Source: Chromatiales bacterium (GTDB lineage: Bacteria; Pseudomonadota; Gammaproteobacteria; Chromatiales; Chromatiaceae). From it: DNA of 18,331 nt. The DNA lies in the NCBI GenBank assembly GCA_024762485.1, contig JANTHH010000025.1:1-18331 (forward strand), given 5' to 3'. The notes under the pieces were generated by a model that saw nothing but the letters and a program-made list of their open reading frames with translations, was not told where the DNA came from and made no database searches. The position numbers were made by a program, and so were the translations under genes. Of the stretch, positions 8,792-17,400 are shown piece after piece. Each line of letters opens with the position of its first letter. Within the stretch, counting starts at the first letter, position 1.

Positions 8792-8876
8792 GGGCTGCAT
8801 CCTGACTGGGCTGACAGGCGGCGGAATCGCGCGCCATCGCCGGTATCAGCGCGAAAACGTGATGCCGGTGACGGTT

Positions 8877-8905
8877 ATTGTGGATAAGAACATGGCGACT
8901 GCCAA
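8877..8905 (-). promoter_or_regulatory. Putative sigma70 promoter of glgP
   Basis: Minus strand: TTGGCA (8905-8900, five of six -35 bases), 17-base spacer, CACAAT (8882-8877, four of six -10 bases). Transcription would start near 8870, giving a leader of about 80 bases before the glgP ATG. It lies in the 171-bp gap between pilU and glgP. Confidence 0.5.
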
Positions 8906-8938
8906 GCAGTCTTTGAGTGCACCAACGGGCGGCACGCG

Positions 8939-8955
8939 CGCCCCGTTTTGGGGCG
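8939..8955 (-). other. Small hairpin just downstream of pilU
   Basis: CGCCCC (8939-8944) and GGGGCG (8950-8955) form a perfect 6-bp stem with a 5-base loop, starting 7 bases past the pilU stop on the minus strand. It has no T tract, so it is at best a weak terminator or an RNA 3'-end stabiliser. Confidence 0.3.
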
Positions 8956-8962
8956 GCCCGGC

Positions 8963-10120
8963 TCAGCCGCGTGCGGCGTCGTCGTCGATGTCCTGCAGCG
9001 AGAGATTGTCCGCCAGGCTCTTGCCCTGGGACTTCCTGGAATGGAAGCGGATGTGCTGCATGACGTGGGTCTTGGACTCGGCGAATTCCACCGCGTGCTG
9101 GTCTGCGATGCGGCCCTGATCGTAGAGATTGCACAGCGCCTGGTCGAAGGTGAGCATGCCGTAGTTGGCACCCTGTTCGATGGTGCCCTTGATGCTGTCG
9201 TAATCGAGCTTGGCGATGAGGTCGGCCATGCGCGGGGTGTTGATGAGGATCTCGATGGCCGCCACCTTGCCGCCATCGGCCGAGGGCACCAGGCGCTGGC
9301 AGACCACCGCACGGAGGTTCTGTGACAACCGCTTGGCCTCCTGTTCCTGCACATCACGGTCGTAGAAGCTGAGCATGCGCTCCAGCGAGGAGATGGCATT
9401 GTTGGCATGGATGGTGGACAGGCACAGGTGGCCGGTGTTGGCGAACTTGATGGCGTATTCCATGCTCACCGCGTCGCGTATCTCGCCCATGAGAATGACA
9501 TCCGGCGCCTCGCGCATGGCGGCGCGCATGCCGGTCTCGAAGCTCAGGGTGTCGGTGCCGATCTCACGCTGCGCCACCAGCGACTTCTTGTGGCTGTGCA
9601 TGAACTCGATGGGGTCTTCCAGGGTGATGATGTGACCGGTGCGGGAGCTGTTGCGGTGGTCGATCATCGCCGCCAGGCTGGTGGACTTGCCCGAGCCGGT
9701 GGCGCCGGCGACCACGATCAGGCCGTGTTTCTGTTCCACCAGCTTCTTCAGCACCTGGGGCAGGCCGAGGCCGTCGACGGTGGGGATGTCGCCCTTGACG
9801 TGGCGCATGACGATGGAGACATCGCCACGCTGGCGGAAGCCGTTGCCGCGGAAGCGGCCGACGCCGCTGATGGAGAAGGAGAAGTCGACCTCGCCGTTCT
9901 CCTCGAATTCGGCCATCTTGGTGTCGGTGAGCATGGAGCGCAGGATGCGTTCGGTGTCGCCCGGCTGCAGCACCGAGTCGACCACCTTGAAGCCGAAGCC
10001 ACCCTTGATGGTCGGCTTGGCGCCGGTATGCAGGAACAGATCGGCACCGCCGTTGTTCACCATCACGGTGAGGTAGGCGCCGACCTTGGCCTCGGGGTTC
10101 TTGCTCGCGTTCTCTGACAT
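8963..10120 (-). CDS. pilU: Type IV pilus retraction ATPase, PilU-like
   Basis: 385 residues of the PilT/PilU secretion-ATPase family, hexameric motors at the cytoplasmic base of the type IV pilus. Seen: GGADLFL near residue 24, Walker A GATGSGKST (139-147), Asp box ITLEDPIEF (165-173), Walker B DVILMGEIRD (207-216, Glu 213) and His box STIHAN (His 238). The C-terminus lacks the AIRNLIRE motif of PilT and has the length of PilU, which drives retraction only together with PilT. No pilT lies beside it, unlike the common pilT-pilU pair, so the symbol is less certain than the family. The ATG at 10120 begins the conserved region; an open frame to 10525 would cover the divergent MOSC gene and is not used. 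Confidence 0.88.
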   Translation of the reverse strand: MSENASKNPEAKVGAYLTVMVNNGGADLFLHTGAKPTIKGGFGFKVVDSVLQPGDTERILRSMLTDTKMAEFEENGEVDFSFSISGVGRFRGNGFRQRGDVSIVMRHVKGDIPTVDGLGLPQVLKKLVEQKHGLIVVAGATGSGKSTSLAAMIDHRNSSRTGHIITLEDPIEFMHSHKKSLVAQREIGTDTLSFETGMRAAMREAPDVILMGEIRDAVSMEYAIKFANTGHLCLSTIHANNAISSLERMLSFYDRDVQEQEAKRLSQNLRAVVCQRLVPSADGGKVAAIEILINTPRMADLIAKLDYDSIKGTIEQGANYGMLTFDQALCNLYDQGRIADQHAVEFAESKTHVMQHIRFHSRKSQGKSLADNLSLQDIDDDAARG

Positions 10121-10244
10121 GGGTGTGCCTGTCCGCCGGTTGTCAAAAGTAGGTTGCCCGGGGGATGCTACAGCCACCGATGGAGTGACCGGCGAGTCCG
10201 GGTCTCTCCGCCTGCTACGGCCGCGGCCGGGAGAAGTTGAGTAA

Positions 10245-11045
10245 ATGGGCGAAATAACCCTCAGCGAGATCTGGCAGCACCCGGTCAAATCGTTGCGGGG
10301 ACTGCCGCTGCAGCGGGCCGAGCTGGAGGCCAAGGGCCTGGCAGGTGACCGTCGCTGGATGCTGGTCGATGGGAATGGCCGCTTCATCACCCAGCGTGAG
10401 CAGTCCCGCCTCAGCCTGGTGGACGCACTACCGCAGGATGGCGCACTTGCATTCGCCGCACCCGGCATGCCGCCACTGACGACAGCCAGTCCGCCCGAAG
10501 GCGGGGAACGGCTGGCGGTGACCATCTGGCGCGACCCGTGCGAGGCCGTGGCGCCGTCGGCCGAAGCCGATCACTGGTTCAGCGACTATCTCGGCCAGGC
10601 GTGCCGGCTGGTGTATCTGCCCGATGACAGCCTCCGCCCGGTGGATCCGGATTACGCCCGGCCTGGCGAGCAGGTCGGCTTCGCCGACGGCTTTCCCCTG
10701 CTGCTGATCTCGCAGGGCTCGCTGGACGACCTCAACAGCCGACTGGAGACGCCGCTGCCGATGCGCCGCTTCCGTCCCAATCTGGTGGTCAGTGGCTGCG
10801 AGCCCCATGCCGAGGACGGCTGGCGGCGCATCCGCATCGGCGAGACCACTTTCCGCGTGGTCAAACCCTGCTCGCGCTGCATCATCCCCACCATCGACCC
10901 GGCGACCGGCGAGCGCTCGCCGGAACCGTTGCGCACCCTTGCCGGTTACCGTCGTCGTGACAACAGGATCTATTTCGGTCAGAACCTGGTCCACGAGGGG
11001 AACGGGATTCTGGAAGTGGGAATGGCCGTCGAATTGCTGCCATAA
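10245..11045 (+). CDS. MOSC-domain protein (mARC/YcbX-like), probable molybdenum-cofactor enzyme
   Basis: 266 residues. An N-terminal MOSC_N beta-barrel (about 1-115: LSEIWQHPVKSLRG, GDRRWMLVD, FITQRE) is followed by a MOSC domain (about 140-266: FRPNLVV, VVKPCSRC, TIDPATGE). Cys 212 of the CSRC motif matches the conserved Cys that binds molybdenum in human mARC. Such proteins reduce N-hydroxylated compounds with electrons from a partner. E. coli YcbX carries an extra C-terminal ferredoxin domain of about 100 residues that is absent here, so a separate electron donor would be needed. The ATG at 10245 is supported by GGGAG 11 bases upstream. It is divergent from pilU across 124 bp. Confidence 0.87.
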   Translation: MGEITLSEIWQHPVKSLRGLPLQRAELEAKGLAGDRRWMLVDGNGRFITQREQSRLSLVDALPQDGALAFAAPGMPPLTTASPPEGGERLAVTIWRDPCEAVAPSAEADHWFSDYLGQACRLVYLPDDSLRPVDPDYARPGEQVGFADGFPLLLISQGSLDDLNSRLETPLPMRRFRPNLVVSGCEPHAEDGWRRIRIGETTFRVVKPCSRCIIPTIDPATGERSPEPLRTLAGYRRRDNRIYFGQNLVHEGNGILEVGMAVELLP

Positions 11046-11172
11046 TCCGCCGCAACAGGCCGGTGAAGAGCCTGAGCGGTTTCTAAGGTTTTTGTCCACA
11101 AGCACGCTACAGAAGGATAGGCAGGCCCGCCCCGGGTGAACCAGCGGGTGAAGGCCGCGTGCGACACGATGA

Positions 11173-12399
11173 ATGGCAGGATGCAGATTGGCGCCACCCA
11201 CTGACAACCCGGTGCAAGATTCCCAGCGGGGCCTGAAGTACGGACTCGCCGGCATCCTCGTGCTCATGATCCTCCTGGCGGTGGTGAGCCTGGTGCAGAT
11301 GCATCAGCAGCAGTTGCTGCTCGACCGCATCGTGCGCGTGCACATGGGCCGGGCGGAGCTGGCCGCCACCATGAGCGAGGTGGCGCGCGAGCGGACCCTG
11401 ATTCTTTACCGACTGCTGTTCACTGATGACCTCTTTGAACAGGACGACGAGATCGAGCGGCTGCGCCAGCTGGCCGGCCGTTTCATTGTCGCCCGCAATG
11501 AACTGCTGGCGATGCAGCTGACCACCGAGGAGCGTGAGTTGCTGGCCAGACAGGGCCGGCTTTCGGGTATCGCAGTCCCCTTGCAGCGGCGCATCATCGA
11601 CCTGATCAGCAACGGCGAGCGCAGTGCCGCGCGCGACCTGCTGATCAACAAGTCTGTTGCGGCGCAGGATGCGGTGCTGGCGGTGGTCGACGAGTTCGAG
11701 CGCCTGCAGCACAATGCAGCAGCCGCGGCGGCGGACGAGGCCGCCCGGCAGCAGCGTCATGCCACCTGGCTGATCATCGGGCTGTCCGGTCTGGCCCTGT
11801 TGATCGGCCTCGGCGTGTCCGGCTGGGTGGTGCGCCTGGTGCATCGCCACGCCGCACACCATGAGCATCTCGCCACCCATGATGCCCTCACCGGTCTGCC
11901 CAACCGGTTGCTGCTGCTCGACCGGTTGGCCCAGCAGATCGCCCGCAGCCAGCGCAACGATACCCTGACTGGCGTTTTCTTCATCGATCTGGACAATTTC
12001 AAGGCGGTCAACGACACCCTGGGGCACGCGGCGGGTGACCAGCTGCTGGTGAGTGCGGTGGCGCGCATGACACGCTGCATCCGCGGCAGCGACACCCTGG
12101 CGCGGCTCAGCGGTGACGAGTTCGTCCTGGTGATGTGTGATGTCACCGCGGCGGCGGATCTGGAGGCAGCGGCACAGAAGGTGGTCGATTGCCTGGCCGA
12201 GCCCTTCGACATCGGGGGTCAGGCGGTGCGGGTGGGGGCCAGCGTCGGTCTCGCCATCTATCCCTACCATGGCGATGATGCCGATTCACTGCTGCATCAC
12301 GCCGACCTGGCGATGTACGGGGCCAAGGGTGACGGGCGCAGCCGCTGGCATCTCTACGGGCGGGTGGTCGAACAGGACCGGCGCGTCGTCAATCGCTGA
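11173..12399 (+). CDS. Membrane diguanylate cyclase with periplasmic sensor region
   Basis: 408 residues with two membrane helices (about 23-43 and 199-220) flanking a helical periplasmic region of about 155 residues that resembles four-helix-bundle chemoreceptor sensors. A cytoplasmic GGDEF domain follows (about 235-400, THDALTGLPNR at its start). The active-site loop is SGDEF (313-317) instead of GGDEF, a variant known among active cyclases. The inhibitory I-site RxxD (R304-D307) lies exactly five residues before it, which suggests a working, product-inhibited enzyme making c-di-GMP. The ATG at 11173 has no clear Shine-Dalgarno; a TTG at 11188 has AGGA 6 bases upstream and is a real alternative. 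It overlaps truC tail-to-tail by 11 bases. Confidence 0.9.
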   Translation: MAGCRLAPPTDNPVQDSQRGLKYGLAGILVLMILLAVVSLVQMHQQQLLLDRIVRVHMGRAELAATMSEVARERTLILYRLLFTDDLFEQDDEIERLRQLAGRFIVARNELLAMQLTTEERELLARQGRLSGIAVPLQRRIIDLISNGERSAARDLLINKSVAAQDAVLAVVDEFERLQHNAAAAAADEAARQQRHATWLIIGLSGLALLIGLGVSGWVVRLVHRHAAHHEHLATHDALTGLPNRLLLLDRLAQQIARSQRNDTLTGVFFIDLDNFKAVNDTLGHAAGDQLLVSAVARMTRCIRGSDTLARLSGDEFVLVMCDVTAAADLEAAAQKVVDCLAEPFDIGGQAVRVGASVGLAIYPYHGDDADSLLHHADLAMYGAKGDGRSRWHLYGRVVEQDRRVVNR

Positions 12400-13111
12400 G
12401 GGGATGGCGTTCACCCGGTTCCCACTGCCAGTCGGGCAGGGAGAGCAGCCGGGACCAGTCGGGCTCCGGCGCTGCTCCTATGACAATTCTCTCGCCCGAA
12501 TCCGGGTGTTCGAAGGCCAACTGCCGGGCCAGCAGCAACAGCCGGTGGATAGCAAAATGCTCGCGGAAGAAACGGTTGTGCCGGCCGTTGCCGTAGGTGG
12601 TGTCGCCCAGCAGCGGATGGGACAGGTGTTTGAAGTGCTGGCGGATCTGATGGCGCCGCCCGGTCTGCGGCTGCACCGCCACCAGCGAATAGCGGCTGCT
12701 GGGATAGCGGTCCACGGCGAAAGGCAGCTCGATGCGGGCGAGGCGCCGGTAACGGCTCACTGCCTCGCGCGGTGCGCCGCCTTGGTCCCGGTCCCTCACC
12801 GGGTGGTCGATGACACCCGCCGTGTCTGCCCAGCCGCGGACCACCGCCAGGTAGTCCTTGGCCACCTCGCCCGCCTCGAAACGGGCGGACAGTCGCTGGC
12901 CGGCCGCCGGGGTCAGTGCAAAGATCAGCACGCCGCTGGTGGCGCGGTCGAGGCGGTGCACCGGATAGACCCGCTGGCCGATCTGGTCACGCAGTTCCTG
13001 CAGCACGAAACGGCGGTCACGCGACGCCAGCCAACTGCGGTGCACGAGGATGTTCGCCGGTTTGTGGATGGCGATGTAGTGTTCATCCCGGAACAGGATC
13101 TGCAGGCTCAT
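12389..13111 (-). CDS. truC: tRNA pseudouridine(65) synthase TruC
   Basis: TruC makes pseudouridine 65 in the T-arm region of certain tRNAs. The 240 residues follow E. coli TruC closely as I remember it: LVHRSWL near residue 22, RDQIGQ (41-46), the catalytic HRLDR motif with Asp 55, then YPSSRYSLVAVQPQTGRRHQ and HPLLGDTTYG. The ATG at 13111 matches the family N-terminus and has AGG 7 bases upstream. A longer open frame from 13183 adds residues that do not belong to the family. The gene converges on the diguanylate cyclase and overlaps its last 11 bases. Upstream it is divergent from the efflux operon. Confidence 0.94.
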   Translation of the reverse strand: MSLQILFRDEHYIAIHKPANILVHRSWLASRDRRFVLQELRDQIGQRVYPVHRLDRATSGVLIFALTPAAGQRLSARFEAGEVAKDYLAVVRGWADTAGVIDHPVRDRDQGGAPREAVSRYRRLARIELPFAVDRYPSSRYSLVAVQPQTGRRHQIRQHFKHLSHPLLGDTTYGNGRHNRFFREHFAIHRLLLLARQLAFEHPDSGERIVIGAAPEPDWSRLLSLPDWQWEPGERHPLSD

Positions 13112-13195
13112 GTCATGGCCTGTGAAGGAGTCAGTGGAACTCGAGCGGTGGCGTGGGGGGTCATCGGCTGGCATACGGGGCATGGCGGGTCAGCG

Positions 13196-13201
13196 ATTGT
13201 A
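13196..13201 (-). promoter_or_regulatory. Possible truC -10 element
   Basis: Minus-strand TACAAT (13201-13196) sits about 85 bases before the truC start, in the context GTGACGTACAATCGC. The -35 position is weak. The ycgL -10 has the same CGTACAAT core (6232-6225 on the minus strand), which may reflect an extended -10 style used in this genome. A GTGAC half-site overlaps its upstream edge. Confidence 0.3.
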
Positions 13202-13260
13202 CGTCACTGTTGCAGGGGTGTTGGTGTAGCATGCGTGCAGCCGTCGCGCCCCGGTTCAGG

Positions 13261-13273
13261 GGTCACAGTGACC
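13261..13273 (+). promoter_or_regulatory. Palindrome GGTCACAGTGACC upstream of the efflux operon
   Basis: A perfect 6+1+6 inverted repeat. It overlaps the -35 position of a possible upstream promoter (GTCACA, 17 bases, TATAAA at 13285-13290). Additional GTCAC/GTGAC half-sites occur at 13203-13207, 13303-13307 and 13380-13384. It could be a regulator-binding site controlling the efflux genes, truC or both. Confidence 0.4.
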
Positions 13274-13317
13274 TGGCTATGCACTATAAATACAAGGTTT
13301 TAGTGACACCGGGATCG

Positions 13318-13346
13318 TTGCCCGCAACGCCCCGGGCAGATATATT
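13318..13346 (+). promoter_or_regulatory. Promoter of the RND efflux operon
   Basis: TTGCCC (13318-13323, four of six) and TATATT (13341-13346, five of six) are separated by 17 bases. Transcription would begin near 13353, about 36 bases before the adaptor ATG. AT-rich DNA around it contrasts with the GC-rich surroundings. Confidence 0.6.
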
Positions 13347-13360
13347 AGCAACCTCTAATA
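13343..13360 (+). promoter_or_regulatory. Operator-like palindrome over the efflux promoter -10 and start site
   Basis: TATTAG (13343-13348), six bases, then CTAATA (13355-13360): perfect arms, overlapping the -10 hexamer and the predicted transcription start. This is the expected place for a repressor operator. The AT-rich short-arm layout resembles sites of dimeric winged-helix repressors such as the ArsR or MarR families, but no regulator gene is in the window. Confidence 0.5.
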
Positions 13361-13388
13361 AACATTGACGTAACAGGATGTGACGACC

Positions 13389-14423
13389 ATGCCCCTGCTC
13401 CGTACCAGCTTGATGCTTGCCTTTGCCAGTCTGATTTCCATGCCATCGTGGGCGGCCAGCCTCGCATCGGCATTGGTCGAACCGGTCGAGTTGCCCAGCG
13501 TCTACCGGCTCGACGGCACGGTGGAGGCGGTCAACCGGGGTACTTTGTCGGCACAGACCTCGGGCCAGATCCAGCAGATCCTGGTGGACGTCGACGACCT
13601 GGTGGTGGAGGACCAGGTTATCATCCAGCTCAAGGACACCGAGCAGAAGGCCCGGCTCGATCAGGCCAAGGCCAACCTGCAGGCCGCACAGGCCGCCCTG
13701 CAGGAGGCACAGCGTGACTACCAGCGGGTCGAGGGCGTGTATGCCAAGAAGCTGGTGTCCAAGTCGGAGATGGATCGCGCCACCGCTGCCCTGAAACGCG
13801 CCCGGGCGCAGGAAAAGGCGGCCAAGGCCGCGTTGAAACAGGCCCAGGAACAGTATGCCTACACCCAGATCCGGGCACCCTATACCGGGGTGGTGACCCA
13901 GCGCCTGGCCGAGGTGGGCGAGACCGTGCAGCCAGGTACACCGCTGATCAGTGGCGTCTCGCTGGACCAGCTGCGTGTCACGGTGGATCTTCCCCAGTCA
14001 CTGATGTCGGCGGTGCGCGAACAGAAACAGGGCAAGGTACTGATGCCTGGCGGCGACTGGATCGAGGCGACGCGGGTGACCGTCTTCCCCCTTGCCGACA
14101 GCGGCTCGAACACCTTCAAGACCCGTCTGCTGCTGCCACCCAAGCTGCGTGGGTTGTTCCCCGGCATGTACGTCAAATCGGCCTTTACCACCGGCAGTGA
14201 ACGTCTTCTGGTGATCCCCACTGCGGCGGTGGCCCATCGTTCCGAGGTGACGGCCGCTTACGTGATCAGCGACAACGGGATGATTCATATGCGCCATATC
14301 CGCATCGGCCGTGGCCTCCCCGGTGGCCGCGTGGTGGTGCTGGCGGGGCTGTCCGCGGGCGAGGCGGTGGCCATCGACCCGGTGGCCGCCGGCGTCGCCC
14401 TGAAGGCGCAGCGGGCGGAGTAG
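13389..14423 (+). CDS. RND efflux periplasmic adaptor subunit
   Basis: This 344-residue membrane-fusion protein of the AcrA/HlyD type bridges an inner-membrane RND pump and an outer-membrane channel. A signal peptide (residues 1 to about 22, ending PSWA before ASL) has no lipobox Cys, so the adaptor is probably soluble or peripherally bound. The lipoyl half-motifs are at about 45-82 (VEAVNRGTLSAQTSGQI) and 157-190 (IRAPYTGVVTQRLAEVGETV). Between them a helical hairpin rich in Ala, Gln and Lys spans about 85-155. It is short, like adaptors with compact hairpins. The ATG at 13389 has AGGA 10 bases upstream; a GTG at 13380 is too close to it. The permease gene follows after 6 bases. Confidence 0.92.
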   Translation: MPLLRTSLMLAFASLISMPSWAASLASALVEPVELPSVYRLDGTVEAVNRGTLSAQTSGQIQQILVDVDDLVVEDQVIIQLKDTEQKARLDQAKANLQAAQAALQEAQRDYQRVEGVYAKKLVSKSEMDRATAALKRARAQEKAAKAALKQAQEQYAYTQIRAPYTGVVTQRLAEVGETVQPGTPLISGVSLDQLRVTVDLPQSLMSAVREQKQGKVLMPGGDWIEATRVTVFPLADSGSNTFKTRLLLPPKLRGLFPGMYVKSAFTTGSERLLVIPTAAVAHRSEVTAAYVISDNGMIHMRHIRIGRGLPGGRVVVLAGLSAGEAVAIDPVAAGVALKAQRAE

Positions 14424-14429
14424 GCCGAT

Positions 14430-17400
14430 ATGAGCAGCAGACTGGGATTGTCAGGGCGCATCGCCGAGCGCTTTCAGGCCACCGAGATCACGCCCCTGCT
14501 GGCCCTGGTGGGTCTGCTGATGGGGGTGTTCGCGGTACTGGTGACGCCGCGCGAGGAGGAGCCGCAGATCGCGGTGACCTTTGCCAACGTGTTCATTCCC
14601 TACCCCGGTGCCAGCGCCAGCGAGGTGGAGAGCCTGGTGAGCTCGCCAGCCGAGCAGGTGTTGTCGGAGATCGAGGGCATCGACCACGTCTACTCGGTGT
14701 CACGCCCAGGCATGTCGGTGCTCACCGTGCAGTACCTGGTGGGCGAGAACCGCGAGGATGCCATCGTCCGCCTGTTCTCCAAGATATTCTCCAACCAGGA
14801 CTGGATGCCGCAGGGGCTGGGGGTGGGGCAGCCCATCGTCAAGCCGAAGGGCATCGACGATGTGCCCATCGTCAGCCTGACCCTGTGGTCCGACCGGCCC
14901 GAGTTCGGCGCCTACGAGCTGGGCCAGGTGGCCCATGCCATCGAGACCGAGCTCAAGCGCGTGCCCGGCACCCGCGACATCTACACCATCGGCGGCCCGA
15001 CCCGGGCTATGCGGGTGACCCTCGACCCCGAGGCCCTGCTCGGCTACGGCGTGGATCTCGATGACCTGCGTCTGGCGCTGACGGCCGCCAACCAGACCAA
15101 CGACAACATCAAGCTGACCGCCGACAACAAGGAGATCCTGGTGCAGGCCGGGACCTTCCTCACCAATCCCGGTGAAATCGGTGAGCTGGTGGTGGGTCTG
15201 CACGACGGCCGCCCGGTATTCCTGCGCGATATCGCGGACATCAGCGAGGGTCCCGACCAGCCAGAGGCCTATGTCTGGCTCGGTGCCGGTCCGCAGGGGG
15301 CGCAGAAGGGTGTCGAACTGGCCGGAACCGCCCCGGCGGTGACCATCGCGGTGGCGAAGAAGCCGGGCGAGAACGCAGTGGATATCTCGCGTGCGGTGAT
15401 CGACCGCTTCGAGCAGCTGCGCGGCACCTTCATCCCCGATGGCGTCAACAGCACCGTGACCCGCGACTACGGCGAGACCGCCGACGCCAAGGCGAAAAAG
15501 CTGATCTCCAAGCTCGTCTTCGCCACCGCCTCGGTGGTGATCCTGGTGTGGCTGGCACTGGGCTGGCGCGAGGCGCTGATCGTCGGAGCGGCGGTGGTGA
15601 TCACCCTGACCATCACTCTGTTCGCCTCCTGGGCCTGGGGTTTCACCCTCAACCGGGTGTCGTTGTTCGCGCTGATCTTCTCCATCGGCATCCTGGTGGA
15701 TGACGCCATCGTGGTGGTGGAGAACATCCACCGCCACATCGCGCTGGGGGCGCGTAATCTGCTCGATGCCATCCCGCGGGCGGTGGACGAGGTGGGTGGT
15801 CCCACCATCCTCGCCACCTTCACCGTCATCGCGGCCCTGCTGCCGATGGCCTTTGTCACCGGCCTGATGGGCCCGTACATGAGCCCCATCCCTATCAATG
15901 CCTCCATGGGCATGCTGATCTCGCTGGCCGTGGCCTTCGTGTTCACGCCCTGGATGACCAACAAGATGCTGGCCTCGCACGTCCATGCCATCGCCGGTCA
16001 CAGCGAGCAGGCCGGCGGTGGTCGTCTCGAGACCCTGTTCCGGCGCCTGATGAGCCCCTTCCTGGTTGGCCGCAAGGGCTGGCGTAACCGCTGGCTGCTG
16101 CTGATCGCCATCCTGCTGCTGATCGGCGGCGCCGTGTCGCTGGCCTATTTCAAGCTGGTGGTGCTGAAGATGCTGCCCTTCGACAACAAGTCGGAATTCC
16201 AGGTGGTGCTGGACATGCCCGAGGGCAGCAGCCTGGAGCAGACCACCCGGGTGCTGAGCGAGATCGGCGCCTACCTGTCGGGCGTGCCCGAGGTGACCGA
16301 TTACCAGGCCTACGCAGGCACCGCCGCACCCATCAACTTCAATGGTCTGGTGCGCCAGTACTACCTGCGCGAGGGCGCCTATCTCGGTGACATCCAGGTC
16401 AACCTGGTGGAGAAACACCATCGTGAGCGCAAGAGTCACGCGGTGGCCCTGTCGGTGCGCGAGCCGGTGCAGGCCATTGCCCAGGCCTATGGCGGCAATG
16501 CCAAGATCGTCGAGGTGCCGCCGGGTCCGCCGGTATTCTCGCCGCTGGTCGCCGAGGTCTACGGTATCGACTACAAGGGCCAGCTGCGCACCGCCAAGAG
16601 CCTGCGCAGCGTGTTCGAGGCGACACCGGATATCGTCGATGTGGATGACTCGGTGGAATATCCGTCGGACAAGCGCATCGTGGTGGTGGACCGCGCCAAG
16701 GCCGCCCGCCTCGGTGTCCCCCAGCACAAGGTGGTGCAGGCGCTGACCACCGTGCTCCACGGCGAGGACGCGGGCTACATCCACGGCAGCAACCTCAAGT
16801 ACGCGGTGCCCATCCGGCTGCGCTACAGCGAGGCGGATCGCAGTGATCTGGACAAGGCGCTCACCCTCAAGGTGCGCGGTCTGAGCGGTGAGATGGTGCC
16901 GCTGTCCGAGCTGGTGGAGGTGCGTGATTCCAGCCGCGAGTACAGCATCTACCACAAGGACCTGCTGCCGGTGGTCTACGTGGTCGGCGACATGGCCGGC
17001 GAGCTGGACAGCCCGCTGTACGGCCTGTTCGAGATTTCCGACGAGGTCAAGCACCAGCAGGGGCCGGCGCAGTGGTTCTTCAGCCAGCCCGACAATCCCT
17101 ACGAGTACAGCTTCAAGTGGGACGGCGAGTGGCAGGTCACCTACGAGACCTTCCGCGACATGGGCATCGCCTACGGCATCGGTCTGATCATGATCTACCT
17201 GCTGGTGGTGGCCCAGTTCCGCAGCTACAAGGTGCCGTTGATCATCATGGCGCCAATCCCGCTGACCATCATTGGCATCATGCCCGGCCATGCCCTGCTT
17301 GGTGCCCAGTTCACTGCGACCTCGATGATCGGCATGATCGCGCTGGCGGGCATCATCGTGCGCAACTCCATCCTGCTGGTGGACTTCATCAACCAGCAGC

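Noticed and set aside
10121..10525. Extended N-terminus for the PilU-like protein
   Set aside because: The extra codons overlap the divergent MOSC gene and encode Ser/Arg/Pro-rich sequence unlike the family, whereas the ATG at 10120 fits the family length.
11056..11093. Terminator after the MOSC gene
   Set aside because: CAGGC (11056-11060) and GCCTG (11070-11074) form only 5 pairs, and the nearest T run starts 14 bases later.
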